Shown: one piece after another, positions 41,432 to 50,587 of the stretch
Position numbering within the stretch: the first letter of the stretch is position 1
Layout: every line of letters starts with the position of its first letter
Assembly: GCA_003252105.1 (NCBI GenBank)
Contig: QKDL01000050.1
Location: 62,001 to 126,000 of the forward strand
Direction: 5' to 3'
DNA: 64,000 bases
Source: Arcobacter sp.
GTDB lineage: Bacteria; Campylobacterota; Campylobacteria; Campylobacterales; Arcobacteraceae
The notes under the pieces: generated by a model
Told to the model about the DNA's origin: nothing
What the model saw: the letters and a program-made list of their open reading frames with translations, nothing else
Databases searched by the model: none
Position numbers and translations under genes: made by a program

Positions 41432-44400
41432 ATGACAAGATTAGAGAAGATTGCTTCTTTATACAAAGCGGTGATGGGAACTACTCCATCTGCTGAACAA
41501 CTTAATACTTATGCAGGTCTTAACGAAGATATTGCATTAGAAGTAATTAATGCAACAATGATGGGTGATAGCCCAATTGCATCTGGTTATGAATCATTAA
41601 CTACAGAGTTATTAGTACAATCATTCTTCAATACTATTTTTGATATTGAAGTTGATACTGCATCTGATGGTTTTGCATATTGGGTTAATGAAGTAGAAAA
41701 TAATCCATTTATTGATGCAAGTAACCTTGCTATCGCATTAATTAATGGTGCTGATGAAGCAGGTCAAGCTGCATTAGCTACTGATGTTGCTTCAATTGTA
41801 ACTGCTTATGAAGCAGCTTACCCAGACGGTGGTACAGAAACTCCAACTGAGCAAGATGGTGAAACTCAATACTTAACAGTAGCAAACGATGTATTAGTTG
41901 GTACTGCAGATAAAGATACTTTTATCGCTGATATCAACCAAGTTGCTTATACTGGTTCAGTAGCTAACACTTTAGCAACTGGAGATAGAATTGATGGTGG
42001 AGCTTCAACAGATACATTAAAGGCACAAATCACTACTCAACAAGTTACAAGTGATAATGGTGTTGTAACTGATGTTCAACCAAGAACTACAAGTGTAGAA
42101 ATCGTAGAAATTGAAGCACAAGATTTTTCTGATGGTAATGGATATGCAGTATTAGATGCAAAAAACATGACTGGTATTACAAAAATTGGTTCTTCATATT
42201 CTGATGGTGACTTAGTTATTGAAAACTTAACTACATTAACTGATGCTGGTGTTATCAGAAATACTGCAGATATGACTATTACTATGGATCATACTGATAA
42301 CTTTAACTCTGATGAAGATGCTTCAGATTTAACTGTTTATTTTGATGAAGATTATTTAGTATCTGGTCAAGAAACTTCTGGTTCTGAATTATTAATCAGA
42401 ATGTTAAATGCAGTTTCAAATGTAGAGGGTGGTAACCCAATTGATGGTACTACAAGTTTATCATTTTTCGTAGGTACTACTGAAGTAGTTGTTGATCTTT
42501 CTGCTATCGAATCTGATGCTACATTAGATTTTACAAGTGCTTATGGTGATGTTGTTGATGCTATCAATGCTCAATTAGCAGCTCAAGGACTTGACACTGT
42601 AACAGCTTCTTTAGCTCCAATTGCAGAGGGTGTTTTCTCAATCCCAGTTTCTGTTTATGATTCAGGTGATTCAGCTGGTTACTACTACCCAATCTTAGTT
42701 ACAAACTCTGGTTCTGAAGAATTAGTTGAAGGTACATTTACTACAACTGCTGTTGAGTATGATACTGACCAAAATAACTCTATGAACGCTGATCCAGCAC
42801 AAACTGCTGATGTTCCTTTATCTGTAAATATCGAACTTACAAAAGTTGGTAGAGATGCAGATGGTGGTGATTTAATCGTTGGTGGTAAATCACAAGATGC
42901 TCTTGCTCCAGATACAGATGTTGACCAAACTGATGGTATTGATCAATTCAATATTACTGTATTTGGAAACGAAGACTTACCTTCAAACTTAGGTATCATC
43001 AGATCAACTAATGGTGCATTAGATACTGTTATTATTGATTCTGAATCTAGAACTGATAACTCTTATGCTGCATTAACTGTAAGAGATGCATTCGGTGGAA
43101 CATTAGAAACTTTAAATGCAAATGCATTTATGGGTAACTTAAGTATTGGTTCAGTTACTGCTGCTGCAGATATTGATACATTTACTGCTACAGGTGGTGG
43201 AAATGTTTACTTAAGAGAAACTATTTCTTTTGGTACACAGTTACCATCTTCTTTAGATGAAGATAACTCATTCACTGTAACAACTGGTACAGGTGTTGAT
43301 ACAATTCTTATTGATGCAAATGGTGGAGCTCAAGTAGATATTAATACTGGTTCAAATGATGATAGTATTTCTGTATCTATTGATGGACAAGATACTTCTG
43401 GTAGTGATTTAACAAAAGCATTCATCACTTCTTTATCTGGAAACAACACTGTTTCAACTACTTCTGTTGATGCGATTCATGAAGCATTAATTAACTTAGG
43501 AAGTGGTTCAGATACTGTAAATGGTAATACTGTAAATATTGAAGTTGATACTGGTTCTGGTAAAGATACAATTTATGCTTCAAATACAGCTCAAAAAGCT
43601 ATTTTTGTACAAACAGCTGGAACTTCAGCTGCTGATTTAGGTGTACAAGCTGTTGATGATGGTGGTGTAAGAACTTATAACATCAATGAAACTGAATTAT
43701 TATTTGGTAGAACTGTAACTGTTACATTAGCTACTCAAGGATTAGTTGATGCTCTTAACCTTGATTCAGGTTTTGAAGCAACTGCTACAATTGTTGCATC
43801 TAATGGTTATTTAACTACTGAATTAGATTTATATAAAGCAATTATGAATGCAATTAATAATGATGATGTATTATCTAAATTAGCAGTAGCTTCTATTGAT
43901 TCAAATGGTAACTTAAGTGTTGGTTATTTAGTTGATGGTGCTATAGTAAATCTTGATGATGCTGTAGAGTATACTATCTCTGATGCTGCATTTACTACAT
44001 TAACTGCATCTGAAGAAGCTGGTATTTTAGCTGACATTCAAGAAAAATTTGCAGATTCTGATATCACTGCTGCTTCTGTAGAAGCTGCATATGATGCTAT
44101 CACTACTATTGGTGTAATTGAAGATGCTGTTCAAGCTGGTGTAATGTCTGCTTCTACTGATACTAATATTGTAAATGGTGGTTTAGATAACGACGTTATC
44201 GTATTAAACTCTTACGATGGATTAGTTGATACTGGTGTAGTTGGTGTTAATGCTAATATTGAAACTGTTTCTACTGGAGATATCGTAGTATTCGATACAA
44301 CTTCAATTGGAAATGATACAATTGTTAACTTCACTGCAACAGTTGCTTATGACCACGATGGTGACACAGGTACTGCTGATTTAGTTGCTGCTAATGATCA

Positions 44401-44875
44401 ACTTGATTTTACTGCTTGGTTAGATAACCAATATACATTAAGTGGTTCAACAGTTTCAAGAAATTCAATTGATACTGACTTAGAAGCAGACCTTGTTTCT
44501 TTCTCAGCAAATTCAGTTGTTGTAGCTGATTCAGCAGATATCGAAACAGCATATGGTAACACAACTTCAACTGTTTCATTTGATACTTTAACTGATTCTC
44601 AAATTTTAGCTGCATTAAACGGTACTTCTGGTAACGCAAATGCTGTAGCTGGAACATTTGCTGTTGATGCTTATGCTGGTACAGGTACATTAGTTGGTAC
44701 AACACAAAAATCAATCTTAATGATTGAAAATCTTGCTAATGATGGAGAGTACTTAGTAGTTGAAGTAACTGCTAACAATGTTACAGGTGATGCTCAATTT
44801 ACAGATGCTTCTATTATTGGTTCTGTAGACTTCGGTGATACTGTAGGATTCGTTGACGGAAACTTTGTTTTATAA
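41432..44875 (+). CDS. S-layer-like / type I secreted surface protein with SapA/DUF4214-like N-terminal domain
   Basis: 1147 aa, acidic, T/D/A/V-rich, no Cys seen, no signal peptide, shared N-domain, RTX-like sparse motifs (GSGSDTVNGNTVNIEVDTGSGKDTIY), own terminator. Confidence 0.75.
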   Translation: MTRLEKIASLYKAVMGTTPSAEQLNTYAGLNEDIALEVINATMMGDSPIASGYESLTTELLVQSFFNTIFDIEVDTASDGFAYWVNEVENNPFIDASNLAIALINGADEAGQAALATDVASIVTAYEAAYPDGGTETPTEQDGETQYLTVANDVLVGTADKDTFIADINQVAYTGSVANTLATGDRIDGGASTDTLKAQITTQQVTSDNGVVTDVQPRTTSVEIVEIEAQDFSDGNGYAVLDAKNMTGITKIGSSYSDGDLVIENLTTLTDAGVIRNTADMTITMDHTDNFNSDEDASDLTVYFDEDYLVSGQETSGSELLIRMLNAVSNVEGGNPIDGTTSLSFFVGTTEVVVDLSAIESDATLDFTSAYGDVVDAINAQLAAQGLDTVTASLAPIAEGVFSIPVSVYDSGDSAGYYYPILVTNSGSEELVEGTFTTTAVEYDTDQNNSMNADPAQTADVPLSVNIELTKVGRDADGGDLIVGGKSQDALAPDTDVDQTDGIDQFNITVFGNEDLPSNLGIIRSTNGALDTVIIDSESRTDNSYAALTVRDAFGGTLETLNANAFMGNLSIGSVTAAADIDTFTATGGGNVYLRETISFGTQLPSSLDEDNSFTVTTGTGVDTILIDANGGAQVDINTGSNDDSISVSIDGQDTSGSDLTKAFITSLSGNNTVSTTSVDAIHEALINLGSGSDTVNGNTVNIEVDTGSGKDTIYASNTAQKAIFVQTAGTSAADLGVQAVDDGGVRTYNINETELLFGRTVTVTLATQGLVDALNLDSGFEATATIVASNGYLTTELDLYKAIMNAINNDDVLSKLAVASIDSNGNLSVGYLVDGAIVNLDDAVEYTISDAAFTTLTASEEAGILADIQEKFADSDITAASVEAAYDAITTIGVIEDAVQAGVMSASTDTNIVNGGLDNDVIVLNSYDGLVDTGVVGVNANIETVSTGDIVVFDTTSIGNDTIVNFTATVAYDHDGDTGTADLVAANDQLDFTAWLDNQYTLSGSTVSRNSIDTDLEADLVSFSANSVVVADSADIETAYGNTTSTVSFDTLTDSQILAALNGTSGNANAVAGTFAVDAYAGTGTLVGTTQKSILMIENLANDGEYLVVEVTANNVTGDAQFTDASIIGSVDFGDTVGFVDGNFVL

Positions 44876-44915
44876 TAACTAATTATTTAGTTTTTATACA
44901 TAAAGAAAGCAATCT

Positions 44916-44950
44916 AAAAGCCAAGGAGTTTACTCCTTGGCTTTTTTTTT
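44916..44950 (+). terminator. Rho-independent terminator of the 1147-aa gene
   Basis: AAAAGCCAAGGAGTTTACTCCTTGGCTTTTTTTTTT. Confidence 0.93.
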
Positions 44951-45108
44951 AGCTCGTAAAAAGGCTATAAAAGATTTTATATTTTAATAGGAATTTATCG
45001 AATAAATATTATTGTTCATTAGTTTTAAAAAAATATACACTAACTAAATAGAAATATTTAAAAAATAGAATTAATTTATATTAGTATATACAATTAGAAA
45101 GTTTTATT

Positions 45109-46860
45109 TTATTGTTTGTTTTTTATTTTTTCTTCGTATAAATTAATAAACTCTTTTGAAAAATATTTTTTTTCTTCTTCTATAATGATAAGTTTATTAA
45201 TTTTATCTATTATATAATCTATTGGTATCTGTTCTTCTTGCACTAGAATAATAAGATGTTTTAATTGTTTATCCAATAACAAAGAGATTATCTGTTCATT
45301 TTTATTATAACTAATATACGAGTCTAAAATAGTTTTTTGTAATTTTGTAGCTTCTTCTAAAGCTTTTTGTTTTCCTATTATAACTGTTATTGGAATTTTT
45401 CCATTATTTTGAATAATTGAGTTCAAAAAAATTGGAATTTTATTTTTAGAAAAATTATCTTGCCCTAATTGTGGAGAAAAATTTACTTCATTTATAATAG
45501 CACCATTTTCATACCAAGGAATTGAGATATCATCAGATATAATATCTATTCCAGCAACTTCCATACCAAATACTCTTGCTGCTTTGAAGGCAATAGCTTT
45601 ATTTTCAGGATGTATTTTATCTGTTAAGTCAACATTTCTTCCACCATATTGCGATGATTCTATAAATCTTAAAGGTATCCATTGACCTTTTTGTACAACT
45701 GATTCTAAATTTAGATTATAAGTAGATAGTACCTCTTGTGTTTCTTCATCTAAAGGAAAGATTTCTGTTTTTTCCCATGGTGGTAAAAGTTCATTTTCTT
45801 CATTTGCTTTTAAAATCAACTCTTTTATTGTACTCTTGCCATCAGCTTTAATAGATTTAGGTTCTCTTTTTACTACATAAAGTATTTTTTGTTTTACTAC
45901 AAAAATACGATGACAAGTCCCTTTTACTTGTTTTTCTACAAGTATTTGTCCTGATGATGAAGCCTCTTTTGCTATGTTAAAAGCCTTTATCAGTTTTTTG
46001 TCATCTTCAATATTTATTGTTACTCCTCTTCCTTCATTTTCATCACAAGGTTTAACAACAACGGGATATGGTATTTTGTTGATAGCATTAATACAATCCT
46101 CTTTTTTAAAGAGGAGTTTGTGTATAGGGTATGGCAAACCAGCTTTTTTCAGAAATATAGCACTAAGCATTTTATTTCCAACTATTTGAGAACCAATTTT
46201 TGAATCTTCACTTACTGAACTTCCTATAAGCATAGTCGAATTACAACCCCATCCCAACTGAGCAATACCTCTTGAGATATTTATAATAGGTATATTCATT
46301 TTAAAAGCTGTTTCCAAAATAGGTATTGAGGATTTAGCTGTTCCTGAAAAATGACTATAGGGTTGTATAATCTCTTTTTGTAATATCTTATAAAAATTTA
46401 ATATATTGTTTTTTGAACTGCTATTTATAAAATAATTGATGATATATTTTAAGCATAGATTGAAAACATTATTAAAAATACTTGTAGGGATATAATCTAT
46501 ATGTTTTAATAATATTTTTATTTCTAAATTTTGTTTATCTTCAATTATAGATAATATTTCAGGCAATTCAAAAACAGGTATTTTTAAAGTATTTAAAAAT
46601 TTATTGTATAAAAGAGATGTCTTTTGTATCAATTCTTCTTCAATTTTTTTACTAGATACATCATCTACATTTGATATATATAATATATTTTTTAGCCATA
46701 TATCAATTTGCTGAAAGTGTTTTTGTGTTGGTATATTTTTTCTATCTATTTTTAAAGATACTGTATAAGATTTTAACATACGGAATATTATCAAAAAAGT
46801 AATAAAAAAGTAGTTTAATAAAGTTGTTGTATTAATTAAATATTGTAAACCAATCATCAC
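45109..46860 (-). CDS. ATP-grasp ligase resembling the cyanophycin synthetase ATP-grasp module, no Mur ligase domain
   Basis: GNKMLSAIFLKKAGLPYPIHKLLF...YPVVVKPCDENEGRGVTINI...ILVEKQVKGTCHRIFVVKQKILYVVKREPKSIKADGKSTIKELI...AGIDIISDD...INEVNFSPQL. Confidence 0.75.
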   Translation of the reverse strand: MMIGLQYLINTTTLLNYFFITFLIIFRMLKSYTVSLKIDRKNIPTQKHFQQIDIWLKNILYISNVDDVSSKKIEEELIQKTSLLYNKFLNTLKIPVFELPEILSIIEDKQNLEIKILLKHIDYIPTSIFNNVFNLCLKYIINYFINSSSKNNILNFYKILQKEIIQPYSHFSGTAKSSIPILETAFKMNIPIINISRGIAQLGWGCNSTMLIGSSVSEDSKIGSQIVGNKMLSAIFLKKAGLPYPIHKLLFKKEDCINAINKIPYPVVVKPCDENEGRGVTINIEDDKKLIKAFNIAKEASSSGQILVEKQVKGTCHRIFVVKQKILYVVKREPKSIKADGKSTIKELILKANEENELLPPWEKTEIFPLDEETQEVLSTYNLNLESVVQKGQWIPLRFIESSQYGGRNVDLTDKIHPENKAIAFKAARVFGMEVAGIDIISDDISIPWYENGAIINEVNFSPQLGQDNFSKNKIPIFLNSIIQNNGKIPITVIIGKQKALEEATKLQKTILDSYISYNKNEQIISLLLDKQLKHLIILVQEEQIPIDYIIDKINKLIIIEEEKKYFSKEFINLYEEKIKNKQ

Positions 46861-46974
46861 ATGTGCAATTTATAATATAGTAAAAATATCTTTTTGATTT
46901 TAATTTTACAGTACATATTTTCTTTTTATTTATATATATGTATAATAATATTATATATAAAATAAAGGAATGAA

Positions 46975-47916
46975 ATGACAAGGTTACAAAAAATAGCTTC
47001 ACTTTATCTTTCTATATTTGGTGAATCTCCTAGTGTAGATACACTACATGGATATGCAAGTATAAATGATTCTATTACATTAGAGGTTTTATCAGCATTG
47101 ATGGTCTCTGATAGTGGAAAATTAGATAATTTTAATTCTATGGATAGTTCATTGTATGTTATGGAGATGTTTCAATCTGTATTTAATTTATCAACAGAAC
47201 AGATGAATCAAATAATTAGTACAAATGAAGGCTCAGAAGGTTTTCAATACTGGGTAAATGAGCTTGAAAACAATCCTTTTGTTACACAAAGTACCTTGCC
47301 TATTGCCTTGATAAATGGTACAGCAGATACAAGTTCTTTAGAAGAAAGTACGGCAAATATAATAGATGATTATAACCTTTATTACAATATTGAAACTGAG
47401 GATTCTCTAATATTATCAGTTTCAAATGAAGCAACTTCTAGCAATTATGATTCCTCAAAACCATTAGATGATATACCTTATACTGATGTTAGTTTTTTAT
47501 TTGATTCACAACTTGTAAATCTAGAATTAGATTTATCTACAGTGGATGATTATGATGATATGTGGAATGCAATAGTTGATGCAGCATACAATGATGATAA
47601 TTTTTATTTTGCATTAGCCATGGTATTAGGCAGTGTAACCTTAACACGTGAAGAAGATGCTCAAACAATTTATTCCCTTGATGGTGAAGCAAGAAGTGTA
47701 GATCAATATATCTTTTCATCTTCTGAACATGATTTGACAATATCTTCATCAAATGGTTGGAGTATAAACTCTGGAACATCTGAATTATCTTTTAATGGTT
47801 CACTAGAAGTAGCTTTTCCTTCATATTTAGGAAGAACAATTAGCGATATTGAATCAGATAATAATTCTGCAACTTTAATGGGTATAGATGAGTCTACAGA
47901 TGCATTATTATTATAA
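46975..47916 (+). CDS. Surface/exoprotein with SapA/DUF4214-like N-domain and unknown C-terminal domain
   Basis: MTRLQKIASLYLSIFGESPSVDTL...GFQYWVNELENNPFVTQSTLPIALINGT. Confidence 0.7.
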   Translation: MTRLQKIASLYLSIFGESPSVDTLHGYASINDSITLEVLSALMVSDSGKLDNFNSMDSSLYVMEMFQSVFNLSTEQMNQIISTNEGSEGFQYWVNELENNPFVTQSTLPIALINGTADTSSLEESTANIIDDYNLYYNIETEDSLILSVSNEATSSNYDSSKPLDDIPYTDVSFLFDSQLVNLELDLSTVDDYDDMWNAIVDAAYNDDNFYFALAMVLGSVTLTREEDAQTIYSLDGEARSVDQYIFSSSEHDLTISSSNGWSINSGTSELSFNGSLEVAFPSYLGRTISDIESDNNSATLMGIDESTDALLL

Positions 47917-48061
47917 AATTTTTTAAATCTTTTATCTTTAAATTTGATTCATATTATTTGAGTTAATTTTACTTTTTTGATAGCAAAATTTAACTAATAA
48001 AAACTCAATTAAGTTCCAATTGGATAAAATACAAAATTCTAACAAATTCTAAAGGAATATT

Positions 48062-49585
48062 ATGACTAGAGTTGAGACTATTGCAGTATTATACTTATCA
48101 ATTTTTGGGAAAGAACCAACTTCTGAACAATTAAATGAATATGCGAGTTTTTCAGATAATATTCCTCTTGAAACAATAGCTAGTACTATGGCTTCAGCAA
48201 GTGCAGCTTTGCAACTTCCAAGTGAAACACAAGCCTTAGTAAAAGCTGTATTTCAAACACTATTTGGTTATACTTCTTCACAAATGGACACAATCATAGC
48301 CGAACAAGCACAAATTGCACTTAATGGCGGTGTAGATGGTTTTCAATATTGGGTTGATCAAGTTGATAACAATCCTTTTATTACTGAAGAAACAATTGTA
48401 ATTGCAGTTATAAATGGTACAGATGAACAAGGCTTGGATGATATTGCTTCAATGGTTTCTTCTGTAATATCTTCATATGAAACATGGTTAAATGAAAATG
48501 ATTCAATTCAAGGTGCTACTATCACTGGAACTGTAATGGATGATTTTTTAAATGGTTCTGATACTGATAATTATATTTATGGATTAGATGGGAATGATAC
48601 AATTCTTACTTATTCTGGAGATAATATGGTTGAAGCAGGGGATGGTGATGATACTATTTATGCTGATACAGGGGCAGATACTATTTATGGAAACGATGGT
48701 AATGACACTATTTATGCAAGTGATGGTGATGATAAACTTTATGGTGGTGATGGAGATGATTATATCCATGGAGAAGCTGGAAATGACACTATAGAAGGTG
48801 GCGTTGGCAATGATTACTTATATGGTGAAGATGGCGACGATTTCATAGATGGAAATAGTGGAAATGATGTTATAAATGCAGGAGCAGGGGATAATATTCT
48901 TTATGGTGGTACAGGAAATGATACTATCTATTTAGGTATTGGAACCAATTTCGTAGATGGCGGCTCTGGAAATGACTTAATCTATGGAAATGATGGAATG
49001 GATGAGATATATGGTGGTGCAGGGGATGATACTATTTATAGTTACGCAGAAGCAGATACTATAGATGGTTTATCTGGAAATGATACTATATATGGTGGCT
49101 TAGGTGATGATGTTTTAAATGGAAATGAAGACAATGATAACCTTTATGGTGGAGATGGTGATGATATCATATATGGAGAATCAGGACTTGACTTATTAGT
49201 AGGTGGGAAGGGTGCAGATACTTTGATTGGTGGTTCTGGACAAGATAAATTTTTATTTAAAGTATTAGATAGTACATCAAGTTCAATGGACACCATTGTT
49301 GACTTTAATTCAACAGAAGATGTATTAGAAATTGTAAATCAAGGTACAGAAAATTTTCATCTTCAACTTGATGTTTCATCAGCACTAACTCTAAGTCAAG
49401 CAATCAATATTGCAGCTAGTGGAGATGGAAGTACAAATGCCATTATAACTTGGTTTGAATTTGAAGAATTTACTTATGTTGTAGAAGATTTGTCTTCTGA
49501 TACAATTTTTTCAGATACTACAGATATAGTTATAAGATTACAGGGAATTGTCGATATAGATACTTCAAATTTTGATTTTCAATAA
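48062..49585 (+). CDS. RTX (hemolysin-type Ca2+-binding repeat) protein with SapA/DUF4214-like N-domain
   Basis: MTRVETIAVLYLSIFGKEP...; many GGxGxDxx nonapeptides (LYGGDGDDYIHGEAGNDTIEGGVGND...); C-terminal DKFLFKVLDST..DTIVDFN. Confidence 0.93.
   Translation: MTRVETIAVLYLSIFGKEPTSEQLNEYASFSDNIPLETIASTMASASAALQLPSETQALVKAVFQTLFGYTSSQMDTIIAEQAQIALNGGVDGFQYWVDQVDNNPFITEETIVIAVINGTDEQGLDDIASMVSSVISSYETWLNENDSIQGATITGTVMDDFLNGSDTDNYIYGLDGNDTILTYSGDNMVEAGDGDDTIYADTGADTIYGNDGNDTIYASDGDDKLYGGDGDDYIHGEAGNDTIEGGVGNDYLYGEDGDDFIDGNSGNDVINAGAGDNILYGGTGNDTIYLGIGTNFVDGGSGNDLIYGNDGMDEIYGGAGDDTIYSYAEADTIDGLSGNDTIYGGLGDDVLNGNEDNDNLYGGDGDDIIYGESGLDLLVGGKGADTLIGGSGQDKFLFKVLDSTSSSMDTIVDFNSTEDVLEIVNQGTENFHLQLDVSSALTLSQAINIAASGDGSTNAIITWFEFEEFTYVVEDLSSDTIFSDTTDIVIRLQGIVDIDTSNFDFQ
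48580..49250 (+). repeat. Tandem RTX nonapeptide-coding repeats
   Basis: Degenerate 27-nt periodicity (ggtggtgatggagatgat...ggaaatgatacta) within the CDS. Confidence 0.85.
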
Positions 49586-49654
49586 TAACTAATAATTATA
49601 ATTTATCATTATTTTATTAAGCTCTTTGTATAATAATAATTATTATGCAAGGAG

Positions 49655-50467
49655 ATGAAAATGGCAAATGAGATAAGAATAAAACAATTGGCTGCACTAT
49701 ATGTGTCTATTTTTGAAGAAACACCTACAAGTGAACAGCTACATCAATATGTATCTTTTAATGATTCTATAGCTTTAGAAGTTATCTCTTCAACAATGAT
49801 GATGAATAGTCCTCAATATTCATATTACAACTCTTTAGATTCTGAAAATTTAGTTAAAAGTATGTTTCAAAAAATTTTTGGGTATTCAGATTCTCAAATG
49901 AATACATTGATTCAAGAACAAGAAGTTTTAGCACAAAATGGAGGTGTAAATGGATTTCAATATTGGGTAAATGAAATAGAAAACAATCCATATATAACTG
50001 AATATACATTACCAATTGCACTATTAAATGGTGGAGGTACTGATGGTTTAAATCAAGCATGTGCAGTAACTAGTGTTACAAGTGCAATAAATAATTATTC
50101 AAATGCTTTTGGTTTGGATATTAATATTTCAAATGGAATAGACTTGGTTACTGATGGACTATATTATGGTACATATTCTGGTGGAATGAATGGTTATGTA
50201 GCATTAAATGTATATGATGATTATGCTTCAGGTGTTTGGTATAATCCATCTTGGAGTGAAGGTGGTTATCTTTCAGATACTATAGATATACAAGATGGGA
50301 CTATATCTCAAAATGGTGTTTTTTCATATTTTGGTACTTTTACAGACACCAACTTATCAGGAACTTGGTCTGATGGCATTGAAGGAACATCTGGTACATT
50401 TACAACAACTTTAGTTGGTTCAAATAATATTGATGCAGAAAATTATTTGACAGATCTTTTATCTTAA
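49655..50467 (+). CDS. Surface/exoprotein with SapA/DUF4214-like N-domain and short beta-rich C-terminal domain
   Basis: QLAALYVSIFEETPTSEQLHQY...GFQYWVNEIENNPYITEYTLPIALLNGG; C-terminus DGLYYGTYSGGMNGYVALNVYDDYASGVWYNPSWSEGG. Confidence 0.7.
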   Translation: MKMANEIRIKQLAALYVSIFEETPTSEQLHQYVSFNDSIALEVISSTMMMNSPQYSYYNSLDSENLVKSMFQKIFGYSDSQMNTLIQEQEVLAQNGGVNGFQYWVNEIENNPYITEYTLPIALLNGGGTDGLNQACAVTSVTSAINNYSNAFGLDINISNGIDLVTDGLYYGTYSGGMNGYVALNVYDDYASGVWYNPSWSEGGYLSDTIDIQDGTISQNGVFSYFGTFTDTNLSGTWSDGIEGTSGTFTTTLVGSNNIDAENYLTDLLS

Positions 50468-50469
50468 AA

Positions 50470-50495
50470 AAATGGCTCATAACTATGAGCCATTT
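50470..50495 (+). terminator. Hairpin terminator candidate
   Basis: AAATGGCTCATAACTATGAGCCATTT immediately after the 270-aa gene; short T-tract. Confidence 0.65.
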
Positions 50496-50587
50496 CTTAT
50501 AAAAACTTATCCCATAAATTCAATTAAGTATCATTTAGATAAAATAATTTTTCATTTTTAATTCAGATTGAATAAGGCATCAAGATT

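Noticed and set aside
41131-41432. tRNA or known riboswitch in the 300-bp intergenic region
   Set aside because: No cloverleaf or recognisable riboswitch core found; only generic stem pairings, reported as a leader candidate instead.
44409-44714. 101-aa minus-strand ORF (and 47537..47779, 48584..48769, 49854..50060, 61072..61578, 14348..14659 etc.)
   Set aside because: Low-complexity shadow ORFs antisense to well-supported genes; no recognisable domain or start context.
48580-49250. Regularly spaced short repeats resembling a CRISPR-like array
   Set aside because: 27-nt degenerate periodicity is in frame and encodes GGxGxDxx RTX nonapeptides; there are no identical repeats with unique spacers and no cas genes.
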